Part shown: one piece after another, positions 38,923-48,080 of the stretch
How positions within the stretch are numbered: position 1 is the stretch's first letter
Layout: every line of letters starts with the position of its first letter
Assembly (NCBI GenBank): GCA_947502265.1
Contig: CANMZB010000010.1
Span: 62,001 to 126,000 of the forward strand
From: an uncultured Sulfitobacter sp.
GTDB lineage: Bacteria > Pseudomonadota > Alphaproteobacteria > Rhodobacterales > Rhodobacteraceae
Length of the DNA stretch: 64,000 nucleotides
Direction of reading: 5' to 3'
Notes under the pieces: generated by a model
The model's input: only the letters and a program-made list of their open reading frames with translations
Told to the model about the DNA's origin: nothing
Database searches by the model: none
Made by a program: the position numbers and the translations under genes

Positions 38923-39933
38923 ATGATGGTTGAACAACCATTGTGTGCGGTCGGTGACAGCGGCTCGCCGAGATTACAGATCATGACAAACGACGTGGGG
39001 CAATTCGCGCGAGAGCTCGAAACGAGTTTGGCACGTCTGGATATGACGACGATGTCGGCACAGTTTGCCGGGGGGATAACGTCGTGTCGCGGGCCATCGG
39101 CGGCGTCCGCTCTCATTTCGGTTAGTCCATTGATGGCAGAACGGACGGGCGACATTGTCGATGACAAATCGGGTGAGGATATGTGCAAGTTGGTCTGGCA
39201 AATCGGCGGACGCAGTGACATCGAACAGGAAGGCCGCTCGGTCACTTTGCAGCAAGGTGATGTCGGGCTTTACGATATCGCAACCCCCTATAAATTCCGC
39301 GTAAGTGGTGACTACAAGATTCTGATCCTCGGTTTTTCACGGTCATCCCAAGCATTTTCCGACCGGATTCTAGTCGATCAATCCGACGGGTGTATTGCAT
39401 CCTCGACGGGGATGAACGCACTCAAATCGATGTTGCTGACATTGTTGACTGATCCGGATACCAACGATGAAGGCGGTCATATCATGAATTGCGCAAGCCA
39501 ACTTGCGAGCCGCCTGTTGACTGAACGCAGCACGCCGCTTGAGCTGCCGTTTAAGATGAAAATGGACGTTAACCAACTCCCGTCATCGTGGCATCAAAAG
39601 ATACTGGAGCTTCAGACCGACCCGGATTTGACGCCTGATATGTTGGCGAAAGAATTCGGGATATCGCGTCGCAGCCTTTACAATACATTCGCCGTTATGG
39701 GGGCCACGCCGGCCGCATACATCAGAAGCGTGCGGCTCCACTCATGCCGGAAAATCCTGGAATCCAAGAATGGTGCAGCCGGAAATCTTGCGGGCCTCGC
39801 GCTGGATTTCGGGTTCAAGGACCAGTCCCAATTCAACCGTGCATTCCGCAGGGAATTTGGCGTCTCTCCCGGTCAGCTTAAGAAAGCTGACTCCGGCCAT
39901 TCAGACATCGAAGTTGGTTTCTTTGCCCCCTGA
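38923..39933 (+). CDS. AraC-family transcriptional regulator (FeaR-like layout)
   Basis: This 336-residue regulator has an N-terminal cupin-like sensor (about 40-190, with QQGDVGLYDIATPYKF as in AraC-binding-like domains) and a C-terminal double helix-turn-helix: TPDMLAKEFGISRRSLYNTF, then GNLAGLALDFGFKDQSQFNR and FRREFGVSPGQL, the AraC signature. ATG 38923 follows GGGAGGA. It is divergent from the GMC-ligase-ALDH genes and shares their promoter region, so it probably senses an alcohol or derived acid and controls that operon. Confidence 0.9.
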   Translation: MMVEQPLCAVGDSGSPRLQIMTNDVGQFARELETSLARLDMTTMSAQFAGGITSCRGPSAASALISVSPLMAERTGDIVDDKSGEDMCKLVWQIGGRSDIEQEGRSVTLQQGDVGLYDIATPYKFRVSGDYKILILGFSRSSQAFSDRILVDQSDGCIASSTGMNALKSMLLTLLTDPDTNDEGGHIMNCASQLASRLLTERSTPLELPFKMKMDVNQLPSSWHQKILELQTDPDLTPDMLAKEFGISRRSLYNTFAVMGATPAAYIRSVRLHSCRKILESKNGAAGNLAGLALDFGFKDQSQFNRAFRREFGVSPGQLKKADSGHSDIEVGFFAP

Positions 39934-40208
39934 GGCGTGTCTCCCCCTTTCCCCGATAGGTTCAGTGCGCGCGAACAATCTTGGCAATGGCGGGGTGAAG
40001 GGTGTGCTGGACTTGATCCTGTGGACAATTCCGCGCTGAAAGGGCGAACCCGCAACCCCGCGGTAAGATCGGGCGCTCGCACCAGACTGAGGCAATCAAA
40101 GCATCAAAGCCGCCAACGTATTCAGGACGCAGTTTTTGGCGAATATTTGTGTCCGGTTGCGTCATCTTGATCGCAATTCGGGCAGGTTTGACTGCGCTCG
40201 CACCCTTT

Positions 40209-40409
40209 TCAGGTGTTTTTGTTATCAGCGTCGGTAGCCGGGTGGTCATGGGAGTGCTGTTTCATTTGAGGTGGGTTTTCGTTTAACAGGACCCGATGGG
40301 CATTCCCTTCCGGATCCTCGAACTGATCGTTTCGCAACGCCCAGACGAAGGCCACGACTCCAAGCGACCCCATGGCGATTGAGAGAGGAATGAGAATAGC
40401 CCAGCTCAT
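40209..40409 (-). CDS. ccoS: cbb3 oxidase assembly protein CcoS
   Basis: CcoS is a 66-residue membrane protein needed for cofactor (heme/Cu) insertion in cbb3 oxidase. The sequence begins SWAILIPLSIAMGSLGVVAF (one transmembrane helix), then ALRNDQFEDPEGNAHRVL, the diagnostic CcoS motif, and a His-rich tail. Its ATG overlaps the stop of the DUF2189 gene. It is the last gene of the ccoNOQP unit, and the usual ccoG, ccoH and ccoI are not seen beside it. Confidence 0.9.
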   Translation of the reverse strand: MSWAILIPLSIAMGSLGVVAFVWALRNDQFEDPEGNAHRVLLNENPPQMKQHSHDHPATDADNKNT

Positions 40410-41203
40410 TCCCCGCCCCTCCAGATTGCTTTGTAAGCATGCCAGGTGCCATGTCCAAGCACCGGAAATACGATGACCAATCCCAGCAAACCGGTGGCGA
40501 CACTCAGTAAAAGCCCGCAGGCGACGATCGTACCCCAAGTGAGCGTCACCGGCAGATTTTGGAAAGTCATTGCGAAACTCGTCCCCAACGAAGTCAGTGC
40601 ATCGCTTTTTTGCGATAGCAACATCGGGATTGAAAATAGACTGAGAGCAAAGGCAAACCCCGCAAAAAGACCGCCTACGCCGCCACCCACCAGAATGAGC
40701 GCCCAGCCACGCCCGGTGGTCAGAACGTTGGTGAAGGCATCAGCGGCGCCGGGAAACGGGGTCAGCCCGAAAAACAGCGCATAAAGCAAATCCGCTGCAC
40801 GGAGCCAAAACAGCACCAGCAAGGCAAGCAACAGACCGGCATAGGCCAGCTGCCCCTTCGAAGCCGGGCGCACCAATAGCATGCGACCCAGCGAGACCGG
40901 CTTATCCTGCTCAAGCAGACGGCTTTTTTCATAAAGACCAAGGGCGATAAACGGCCCGATGATCAAGAACCCTGCAACCGCCGGAAGTGCCAGATAAAGC
41001 AGACCGGCTGCGCCCAGTATCCAAAGCGTCACATATGACAGCAGCGTGAGGAAAACACCGAAAGCAAGGCTTGGCAAAGGGTTGGTACGCAGATCGCTCC
41101 AACCGGCGGCAAGCCAGTCAAAAGCAGTCCGCGCGGGCAGGCCACGCGCAAATATGGCTACCGGTTTTTGGCGGGCACGAAGCGTTGGAAGGGGTTCAAG
41201 CAT
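40406..41203 (-). CDS. DUF2189 family membrane protein
   Basis: This 265-residue protein has about six hydrophobic helices and the DUF2189 features AFDWLAAGWSDLRTNPLPSL near the N-terminus and AYAGLLLALLVLFWLRAADL in the middle. It is often encoded beside cytochrome oxidases in alphaproteobacteria. It lies between a small ORF and ccoS in the cbb3 operon, so a role in oxidase biogenesis is plausible but unproven. MLEPLPTLRARQKP at 41203 is the preferred start. Confidence 0.85.
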   Translation of the reverse strand: MLEPLPTLRARQKPVAIFARGLPARTAFDWLAAGWSDLRTNPLPSLAFGVFLTLLSYVTLWILGAAGLLYLALPAVAGFLIIGPFIALGLYEKSRLLEQDKPVSLGRMLLVRPASKGQLAYAGLLLALLVLFWLRAADLLYALFFGLTPFPGAADAFTNVLTTGRGWALILVGGGVGGLFAGFAFALSLFSIPMLLSQKSDALTSLGTSFAMTFQNLPVTLTWGTIVACGLLLSVATGLLGLVIVFPVLGHGTWHAYKAIWRGGE

Positions 41204-41213
41204 ATCAGACCTT

Positions 41214-41369
41214 TCAGCAGGCAGGTTTGGCGGCATGTGCTGCCGACAATGTGCAATCGGGCTGGGAGCGGAAGGCAACCGTGAACAGATGCGCATTCGC
41301 GGCAATGAAGATGCCGACAAAGGCCAGCGCAGCCGCAATCGCCAATCTACGTTGGGATAAATGAATCAC
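41214..41369 (-). CDS. Small membrane protein after ccoP, 51 aa
   Basis: This short frame begins at GTG 41369, overlapping the ccoP stop in a GTGA overlap. It encodes one transmembrane helix (RLAIAAALAFVGIFIAANAH) and a short tail with two Cys (QPDC and KPAC) separated by about a dozen residues, which could bind a metal or form a disulfide at the periplasmic face. It is followed ten bases later by the DUF2189 gene. Location and coupling suggest a small subunit or assembly factor of cbb3 oxidase. No homologue is identified here. Confidence 0.65.
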   Translation of the reverse strand: MIHLSQRRLAIAAALAFVGIFIAANAHLFTVAFRSQPDCTLSAAHAAKPAC

Positions 41370-42292
41370 TCGTTCACCTCTGCCTCGGGGCTGGACATTT
41401 GCGCCACATAAACAGCCAGCAGGTTGATCTCGGCGTCGCTCAGCCGATTGCTCCAGGCTGGCATTACGCTCTGCCGCCCGTGGCGCAGGGTCTGCATTAC
41501 GGTGTCGTGATCTTGTCCGTAGATTACGCTGGCATCGGTGAGGGACGGCGCGCCAATCATCATGCCGCCCTTGCCAGTCTCGCCGTGACAAGCGCTACAG
41601 TTATCCACGAATACCTGTGCCTCGGGTGCGTTTCCATCCGCAGTGCCACGCCCCAGCGCCACGACATAATCCGCAAGCGCCATCCGCTCGCTACGCGCCA
41701 TCCAGTCAAACGGGGGCATTTCGGCCCAGCGTGTATCATCATTGGCCGCGTTAATCCCGATGTGAAGCGTTTCGGCGATGTCCGCCGGATCACCACCCCA
41801 AAGCCAGTCACCGTCATTCAGCGCGGGAAATCCGGGGCCGCCACCGCCGTCGTTTGCGTGACATGCGGCGCAATTATCTTTAAACAACCGATCGGCTGCC
41901 GGCATAGCCTGCACCATCAACTGGTCGTCATTCTGTAGCATTGCAAAATCGTCAGATGCGAATTTCGCCATCCAGTCACTGCGCCCGGCGCCTATTGCCT
42001 GAAACTTTTCAATGGCCATTTCACCTTGGTCAAGCCCGAGAACTCCCCGTGTGTAATCGCGCCCGACCGGCCACGCGGGCAGAAGGATCCAAGCGATGAG
42101 GGAGTAGATAAACGTCACAATCAACGCCCAGGTCACAATTTTGGGGAAGGGCGTGTTCAACTCGCGGATGCCGTTCCAGTCATGGTCGTTGATGTCATGG
42201 CCAGTGACGGGATCAATCTCGCGGTGGCCGGTATGGGCATCCATGGCATTGTCGGGGGTTGCATTGGAGCGGGGATCGGTTTGTTTTCTCAT
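41366..42292 (-). CDS. ccoP: cbb3 oxidase diheme cytochrome c subunit CcoP
   Basis: CcoP relays electrons to the CcoN active site through two c-type hemes. The 308-residue protein has an N-terminal domain with the transmembrane helix IVTWALIVTFIYSLIAWILL, then two CxxCH motifs (CAACHANDGGGGPG and CSACHGETGKGG) and the later axial Met regions. Its ATG overlaps the ccoQ stop. Its own stop overlaps the start of a small membrane protein gene. Confidence 0.96.
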   Translation of the reverse strand: MRKQTDPRSNATPDNAMDAHTGHREIDPVTGHDINDHDWNGIRELNTPFPKIVTWALIVTFIYSLIAWILLPAWPVGRDYTRGVLGLDQGEMAIEKFQAIGAGRSDWMAKFASDDFAMLQNDDQLMVQAMPAADRLFKDNCAACHANDGGGGPGFPALNDGDWLWGGDPADIAETLHIGINAANDDTRWAEMPPFDWMARSERMALADYVVALGRGTADGNAPEAQVFVDNCSACHGETGKGGMMIGAPSLTDASVIYGQDHDTVMQTLRHGRQSVMPAWSNRLSDAEINLLAVYVAQMSSPEAEVNE

Positions 42293-42456
42293 TTTTGACC
42301 CTCCGGCGGCTGTTCGCTCAGAACCGATTGCGCGACCTGGTCATAGGCTGCGCGTCTTTTTGGATTATAAGCGCGGATTATGACGATGATGAAAAATCCC
42401 ATCATCCAGATGGGCCCGAACACTTTCGCCAGGACAACGAGCGTGTCGTAGGTCAT
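42289..42456 (-). CDS. ccoQ: cbb3 oxidase subunit CcoQ
   Basis: This is a 55-residue protein with one transmembrane helix (VFGPIWMMGFFIIVIIRAY) followed by the typical YNPKRRAAYDQ cytoplasmic segment. CcoQ stabilises the cbb3 complex. ATG 42456 overlaps the ccoO stop, and its stop overlaps the ccoP start, so it is translated in a chain. Confidence 0.92.
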   Translation of the reverse strand: MTYDTLVVLAKVFGPIWMMGFFIIVIIRAYNPKRRAAYDQVAQSVLSEQPPEGQK

Positions 42457-43184
42457 TCGGTTTCTCCCTCTGCAAGTATTTCATAAGCTGCATTGGTCAA
42501 GGTCCCGAGCGATTGCAGATAGGCTACCAACGCATCCATCTCGGTCAATCGTGATGGATCGCCATCAAAGGCGCGAACGGCGACATCTTCCCCATATCGT
42601 TCGAGAACCGCATCGACACCATCCGAATCCGGCCGGCTTTGCGCCTGCGCATCTGCAACAGCGGCCTCGACCATTTCGGAACTATAAGGCACGCCCAGAC
42701 GGGCCAAAGTTCCAAGCTGTGCTGACAGGAGCCGCGTATCAAGTGACTGTTCCAGCCACGGATAAGACGGCATAATCGAGGCAGGCACAACGTCACGCGG
42801 ATTGATCAGGTGCGCGCTGTGCCAAGCGTCGGAATACTTCTCGCCGAGCCGTGCGAGGTCTGGCCCGGTACGTTTCGACCCCCAGAGCATCGGGTGATCA
42901 TACGCGCTTTCCGCGGCCAGCGAATAGGGGCCGTATCTGTCCAACTCATCCGCAAGGCTGCGCACCATCTGGCTGTGACAGGCATAGCACCCTTCGCGGA
43001 TGTATATCTCGCGCCCTGCCAGTTCCAACGGCGTATGCGGTCGCATATCGTCAGGGATCGTGACCGTTTCGTCGATCTTGAACAGGGGCGCGATTTCCAC
43101 GATTCCACCGATCGAGGCGGCGACAATGATCGCCGCAACCATGCCCATCGAGAGTTTTTCAAGGTTATAATGTAATCTCAGCAT
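42453..43184 (-). CDS. ccoO: cbb3 oxidase monoheme cytochrome c subunit CcoO
   Basis: CcoO is the membrane-anchored monoheme cytochrome c. The 243 residues contain an N-terminal helix (MVAAIIVAASIGGIVEIAPL), heme motif REGCYACHSQMVR and the axial Met segment ASIMPSYPWL. It starts three bases after ccoN, and its stop overlaps the ccoQ start. Confidence 0.96.
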   Translation of the reverse strand: MLRLHYNLEKLSMGMVAAIIVAASIGGIVEIAPLFKIDETVTIPDDMRPHTPLELAGREIYIREGCYACHSQMVRSLADELDRYGPYSLAAESAYDHPMLWGSKRTGPDLARLGEKYSDAWHSAHLINPRDVVPASIMPSYPWLEQSLDTRLLSAQLGTLARLGVPYSSEMVEAAVADAQAQSRPDSDGVDAVLERYGEDVAVRAFDGDPSRLTEMDALVAYLQSLGTLTNAAYEILAEGETE

Positions 43185-43187
43185 GGC

Positions 43188-44825
43188 TTACTCCGCCGGT
43201 TGCGGATTGAGAGGACGGTCGCTGACCTCGGTGGACATCGGCGCAAGACGGTAGGTTGCCCGACAATTGAGCGCACAGATGACAGCACCGATGAGGAACA
43301 TCGCGCCGCCGATTGTGCGTAGCAGATAATAGGGGGCCATTGCCTGCACAGATTCCATAAAGCTGTAGGAGAGCGCACCGTGATCATCATACGCCCGCCA
43401 CATCAGCCCCTGTGTGATGCCCGCGTTCCACAATGCGATCACATAGATCAGTGTGCCGCCCACGGCGAGCCAGAAATGCCACTCGATTGCGTGGGGCCAA
43501 GCCATCTCTTCGCGGCCGGAAATTTGCGGGACGAGCGTATAGATCGCTCCGAAAATGATCATGGCGACCCAGCCAAGCGTGCCTGAATGCACATGTCCGA
43601 CGGTCCAGTCGGTATAGTGGCTCAGAGAGTTGACGGGCCTGATCGCGAGGAATGACCCCTCGAACGTTGAAAGCCCGTAAAACACCGCAGCCACAAACAT
43701 GAACCGCAGCGTCGCGTCATCGCGCACCTTGTGCCACGCCCCGTTCAGCGTGGCGATGGCGTTGCCCGCAGAGGCCCACGACGGCACCAGCAACATCACC
43801 GAAAATGTCATGCCAAGGGTCTGGGTCCAGTAAGGCAAGGCGGTATAATGCAGGTGGTGTGACCCGACCCAGATATAGAAAAAGACGATGCCCCAAAAGC
43901 TGATGATCGACAGGCGATACGACCAGATCGGGCGCCCCGAGCGCACCGGCAGGAAATAATAAAGCATCCCCAGAAATCCGGCAGTCAGAAAGAAGGCTAC
44001 GGCATTATGCCCGTACCACCACTGGATCATCGCATCCTGCACACCCGCCCAGATTGTAAAGCTTTTAGCGGCACCAAAGCTGACGGGCAGGGCAAGGTTG
44101 TTGACGATATGCAGCATGGCCACGACGAGGATGAAGGCCATGTAATACCAGTTGGCGACATAGATGTGTGGCTCGTGCCGCCGCGCGAGCGTACGGATAT
44201 AAAGGGCAAAATAAGTGACCCAAACCACAACCAGCCAAAGGTCGGCATACCATTCCGCTTCGGCATATTCCTTGGACTGGGTGCTGCCCATCACATATCC
44301 GGTGACGGCCCACGCGCAAAACAGGTTGAACCCGATCAGGATAAACCAGGGACTTATCGAATCTGCCAACCGGGCGCGCGAGGTGCGTTGCAGAACATAG
44401 AATGAGGTCGCTATCAGCGCATTGCCACCAAAGCCGAATATGACACCCGTTGTGTGTACGGGACGCAACCGGCCATAACTTGTCCATGGCACCGCAGGGG
44501 TTGCTTCGGGCCAATACATCAGTGCGGCAACCCAGACACCGGCTGTCATGCCGATCATTGCCCAGATCAACGTCATGGTAACCCCGAACCGTGTGGGTGC
44601 ATCGTAGTATTGATTGACACGATCCGCATTCGGCTCCGGCTGGTAGAATGATCCGCCGATATAAAAAACCAGATACATCCCCAACATCATGGCCATCGCG
44701 CCATGGACAGCCATGGCACCCTGCTTTGCGCCAGCCGCCATAACCAGACCCAACACCGCGAGCGCGATTGCCAGCCCGAAACCGACCTGCCGCTCCGACT
44801 GGCTGAGTGTTGTTGCTGCGTTCAT
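43188..44825 (-). CDS. ccoN: cbb3 oxidase catalytic subunit CcoN
   Basis: CcoN is the heme-copper oxygen-reducing subunit of a high-affinity oxidase used at low oxygen. The 545-residue protein has about 12 helices. Candidate heme/Cu ligands lie in HTTGVIFGFGGN, WWYGHNAVAFFLTAG, GSHHLHYT and HYTDWTVGHVHSG. It begins the minus-strand ccoNOQP-orf-DUF2189-ccoS run. No clear FNR-type box (TTGAT-N4-ATCAA) was seen in the 247 bases upstream. Confidence 0.97.
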   Translation of the reverse strand: MNAATTLSQSERQVGFGLAIALAVLGLVMAAGAKQGAMAVHGAMAMMLGMYLVFYIGGSFYQPEPNADRVNQYYDAPTRFGVTMTLIWAMIGMTAGVWVAALMYWPEATPAVPWTSYGRLRPVHTTGVIFGFGGNALIATSFYVLQRTSRARLADSISPWFILIGFNLFCAWAVTGYVMGSTQSKEYAEAEWYADLWLVVVWVTYFALYIRTLARRHEPHIYVANWYYMAFILVVAMLHIVNNLALPVSFGAAKSFTIWAGVQDAMIQWWYGHNAVAFFLTAGFLGMLYYFLPVRSGRPIWSYRLSIISFWGIVFFYIWVGSHHLHYTALPYWTQTLGMTFSVMLLVPSWASAGNAIATLNGAWHKVRDDATLRFMFVAAVFYGLSTFEGSFLAIRPVNSLSHYTDWTVGHVHSGTLGWVAMIIFGAIYTLVPQISGREEMAWPHAIEWHFWLAVGGTLIYVIALWNAGITQGLMWRAYDDHGALSYSFMESVQAMAPYYLLRTIGGAMFLIGAVICALNCRATYRLAPMSTEVSDRPLNPQPAE

Positions 44826-45072
44826 TCTAACATTCCTTCAAGTCTGCCTGCGGTGGTGGGAGAGATGCCCACACGGGATGTGCCGACCGTACAGCGTCCT
44901 TCGGTAACGCATGGGACGAGGCGGGCCGATAGGCCATTAAAAGCCGATGTTCTGGGTAATGGTTCATGACAACAGCCCCGAAAGCAATCGAACGCCTGCG
45001 TGCAGCCGCGCAAAAAGCGGTTTGAAGCCTGGCGATAAGAGATCATCGGGATGTGGATATGGCCAAAAGAGC

Positions 45073-45393
45073 TCACAGGCTGATATCCTCGTTGTCGCGT
45101 TTATCGGTTGCAATTTCCGGGTCATGGTAGAACTCGACATGGAAGCTAACGGCGTCTTTTGGCGCAACTTTGTGCAGCTCTCCGAGGAAGATTACGTCCG
45201 GCGTATCGGGCCCTAAGGTCTGGAGCCCTTGTTTGGTTCGCATATAAATCAAGCACCCAATGTGGACGACAATCACCCCCCAGGAGCCGGGTTTGGTGCT
45301 GTGGTTTTTCCGCAGTGCTTTCGGAATGGTGGCGGACGTGAATGTCTTTGTCTGCGCGTATTTCACGCAACCTGTTGGTAGAGCGGGAATCAT
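45073..45393 (-). CDS. DUF1971 family protein
   Basis: This 106-residue soluble protein begins MIPALPTGCVKYAQTKTFTS and has the cupin-like strands SWGVIVVHIGCLIYMR and LGELHKVAPKDAVSFHVEFY, fitting DUF1971. That domain is also found next to TehB and in nitric-oxide or anaerobic regulons. The ribosome site AAAGGAGG is strong. It lies upstream of ccoN on the same strand, with a 247-base gap. The function is unknown, and it may share low-oxygen regulation. Confidence 0.85.
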   Translation of the reverse strand: MIPALPTGCVKYAQTKTFTSATIPKALRKNHSTKPGSWGVIVVHIGCLIYMRTKQGLQTLGPDTPDVIFLGELHKVAPKDAVSFHVEFYHDPEIATDKRDNEDISL

Positions 45394-45441
45394 AAAAAGA
45401 CCTCCTTTATAGTGTCGAAGGTCAGCAGGGGCTTCACTGTC

Positions 45442-45903
45442 TTAGTCATACACATGCGCCAGTTTTTCAGATCGGGAGGTGGTTACGTTAAGAACCCAGA
45501 CAGCCGAGATTGACAGCATGCAAACCTTGAGTGCTTCGAGCACAATAAAAACAATATGAAGTTGAGACGCTTCTATGCTCTGCCCCGCAACGATCAAATC
45601 TGTTCGGGGGGACAACTGCGGCAACACGCCCAAACGCTGGATTATAAGGATGACAATCGCAAACCCTACACCGGCGCGAATTGCAGGGCTGACTGCTGGC
45701 AAGGTCAATAATGCAACTGCGGCTAACGTGTATTCGACATAACCAACCCAGAGAAACTGCATCCGGCCAACCTGAAGGGCTACGGGACGGGTCAGATCAG
45801 CAACGAGGAACTTTGCTGGCGTGGCAACCAGATTTGCTCCTATTGCGGCACCTGCCCAAATAAGAAGCGCCAGAATAAGTAATTGCTTTGAATTAAGAGA
45901 CAT
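45442..45903 (-). CDS. Hypothetical four-helix membrane protein
   Basis: This protein of about 153 residues has four hydrophobic helices: LILALLIWAGAAIGANLVA, VGYVEYTLAAVALLTL, AGVGFAIVILIIQRLGVL and FIVLEALKVCMLSISAVWVL. No family was recognised. Small four-helix proteins of this length occur among DUF4149/DUF4345-like families. ATG 45903 is preferred over an in-frame upstream ATG at 45984 because the added residues are not membrane-like. It is upstream of the DUF1971 gene on the same strand. Confidence 0.65.
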   Translation of the reverse strand: MSLNSKQLLILALLIWAGAAIGANLVATPAKFLVADLTRPVALQVGRMQFLWVGYVEYTLAAVALLTLPAVSPAIRAGVGFAIVILIIQRLGVLPQLSPRTDLIVAGQSIEASQLHIVFIVLEALKVCMLSISAVWVLNVTTSRSEKLAHVYD

Positions 45904-46284
45904 CGCATTGGCGCTCCCGGTATCTTCGGTTGTGTCGAGGCTGCTCCCTTTTTTCCATCGGGTAGTGTGTGATGGATGGATCAAAGCTCGTCACGGGCTC
46001 AAAATCAGTGCTGAAGGGGTGCTCTTTTTTGAACGAACACCAACCATATGAAAGTATGTACCAGAGTTTTACAATCTATAATACGCATTTTCAATACCTA
46101 TTATTCTGGCCTGAGTATATCGATGTGCGCAGCAAAAAAAACCGCCGCCAAATCTTGCGATCTGATGCATGGGGAAGGTGCGAATATCACTGTAGGAGAG
46201 GATAAATGTGAATCGGCTATATTTGTGCCAACCACCGCGTCTTGTTTCCGATAGCGTACAAACAATTAGTTGTGTTGAAGTGCT
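45904..46284. other. AT-rich intergenic region upstream of modC end
   Basis: This is 381 bases with visibly lower GC than the surroundings. Short plus-strand frames (for example 46048-46254) show no start context or domain and are judged chance frames. The promoter for the 45903 gene must lie here. No terminator for modC could be identified. Confidence 0.45.
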
Positions 46285-47382
46285 CTATGCAAAACCTGAT
46301 GTCCCGATATCGTCGGGGGCGACTGCCACAGATTTCATAATTGCGTAGCAGGGTATTCCGGGGGCCAGTCGCAGCGCATCGCAAGATCTTTGCGTGATCC
46401 GGGAAAGCAGCGTTTGATCACCGACCGTGATAACAACCATTGCGCCGGGGCCAGCACCTTTTCGAACCTCGCGAACCGTGCCTTCAAGCATATTCAACGC
46501 CGAAATGTCTTCCGGTTGCTTCAGGGCAAGCATGACATCCTGAGCCGCAATCCTGACCCTGATCCATGCCCCCACGGGCGAAGTTATGCGCGGCAGATAT
46601 AATTGACCGGTCTCGACAGAAAGCTCTGTCAGGCCGTCGGCGTGATGGGCGACCACCTGTGCCGACAAGACAGCACCGGCCCCGCGCACACCCAAAGCCG
46701 GAGAGAGGGCAGGGTCCCCGAGCACCTCTGACGCAGGGCCGGTGCGGATGAGCTTCCCATTCTTTATCACCACAATTGTCGTGGCGAGCCGTGCAATTTC
46801 AACCACGGTATGGCTGACATAGACAATCGGAATTTTAGTCTCGTCCCGCAGGCGTTCAAGGTATGGCAGAATCTCGGATTTTCGCTCCTCGTCAAGAGCC
46901 GCAAGCGGTTCGTCCATGAGTAATAGTTGAGGAGATGACAGCAGCGCGCGGCCGATGGCGACGCGCTGTTTTTCGCCACCCGATAGCGCGGCAGGGCGAC
47001 GCGATAGCAAAGGTGCGATACCCAACATCCCGATGATGTGTTGGAACTCGGCATCTCCTTTGCGATGTTTTCCGAACCATTGACCATAGTGCAGGTTCTG
47101 CCGGACGCTCAGATGCGGAAAAAGCCGGCCTTCCTGAAAAACATATCCAATACGTCGTTTGTGCGGCGCAAGCCAGCGTTTGGTCGAACTGTCAAAGAGC
47201 ACCTGTTCATTGACAGCAACGTGTCCCGCATCCGGGCGCAGCAATCCCGCCACGGCCTGTACCACAGTTGTTTTGCCGGACCCCGACTGGCCAAACAGTG
47301 CTGTGACACCCGAAGGGGCTTTAAAAGCGACATCAAGATCAAAACCGGGAAAACGGTGCTGAAGAGAAACCGAAAGGCTCAT
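46285..47382 (-). CDS. modC: Molybdate ABC transporter ATPase
   Basis: ModC powers molybdate import. The 365-residue protein has Walker A LFGQSGSGKTTVVQ, signature LSGGEKQRVAIGRALL, Walker B LLLMDEPLAALDE and a C-terminal molybdate-binding TOBE (Mop) domain from about residue 285. Its start overlaps the modB stop by four bases. It is the last gene of a modE-modA-modB-modC minus-strand set. Confidence 0.95.
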   Translation of the reverse strand: MSLSVSLQHRFPGFDLDVAFKAPSGVTALFGQSGSGKTTVVQAVAGLLRPDAGHVAVNEQVLFDSSTKRWLAPHKRRIGYVFQEGRLFPHLSVRQNLHYGQWFGKHRKGDAEFQHIIGMLGIAPLLSRRPAALSGGEKQRVAIGRALLSSPQLLLMDEPLAALDEERKSEILPYLERLRDETKIPIVYVSHTVVEIARLATTIVVIKNGKLIRTGPASEVLGDPALSPALGVRGAGAVLSAQVVAHHADGLTELSVETGQLYLPRITSPVGAWIRVRIAAQDVMLALKQPEDISALNMLEGTVREVRKGAGPGAMVVITVGDQTLLSRITQRSCDALRLAPGIPCYAIMKSVAVAPDDIGTSGFA

Positions 47383-48071
47383 GTGCCACGGACCCAGCGA
47401 GCCACGCGAACGGCCAGAAGCTCGGACAACAGAAGTGCGGTCATGGCGACAGCAACCGAGACGAGCACGAGGCGAATTGCCGACCCTTCACCGCCGGGCA
47501 CCTGAAGAAAGGCATAGATTGCCGATGGCAGGGTCTGTGTCTGCCCCGGGATATTTGAAACGAAGGTGATCGTTGCGCCAAACTCTCCCATGGCTTTGGC
47601 AAAGGCGAGGATGGCGCCGACGATAATGCCGGGCAGGATCAGCGGCAAAGTGACCGTAGCAAAAACCTGGATGGACGAGGCACCGAGAGTGGACGCTGCC
47701 TGCTCCAGATTGGGATCGACCGCCTCTATGGAGAGGCGGACGGCCCGCACCAGAAGCGGGAACGCCATTACGCCTGCCGCGACCGCCGCGCCTGTCCAGC
47801 GGAAAGCGAAAACGATACCGAAGTTCTGAAGCAATCCTCCAACGGGCCCCTGTGTGCCAAGCGTCAAAAGCAGTAAATAGCCAGTCACGACAGGCGGCAT
47901 GATCAGGGGCAGATGCACGATCCCGTTCAGCAGTTGCTTGCCCGGAAAGTGCCAGCGTGCCAGCGCATAGGCAACAAAAATACCCAACGGCAAGCTGACA
48001 AGTGTCGCCCAGAGTGAAACCCTGAGGGACAGGGCAACAGCTTGCCATTCCTGCGGGCCCAGCCAATCCAA
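47379..48071 (-). CDS. modB: Molybdate ABC transporter permease
   Basis: ModB is the membrane channel of the molybdate importer. The 230 residues have about five to six helices, the ABC permease domain with an EAA-type loop (ASTLGASSIQVFATVTLPLIL), and the ModB pattern AMGEFGATITFVSNIPGQTQT. It begins nine bases after modA and overlaps modC. Confidence 0.95.
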   Translation of the reverse strand: MDWLGPQEWQAVALSLRVSLWATLVSLPLGIFVAYALARWHFPGKQLLNGIVHLPLIMPPVVTGYLLLLTLGTQGPVGGLLQNFGIVFAFRWTGAAVAAGVMAFPLLVRAVRLSIEAVDPNLEQAASTLGASSIQVFATVTLPLILPGIIVGAILAFAKAMGEFGATITFVSNIPGQTQTLPSAIYAFLQVPGGEGSAIRLVLVSVAVAMTALLLSELLAVRVARWVRGT

Positions 48072-48080
48072 TGGAACGCC

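Noticed and set aside
39962..40249. Minus-strand 95-residue frame overlapping ccoS
   Set aside because: No domain, no good start context, overlaps a clear ccoS gene by about 40 bases.
44826..45072. Search for an FNR/Dnr box upstream of ccoN
   Set aside because: No TTGAT-N4-ATCAA site was found in this gap, so no oxygen regulator site is claimed.
46048..46254. Plus-strand 68-residue frame in an AT-rich gap
   Set aside because: No ribosome site or family; composition matches non-coding AT-rich DNA.
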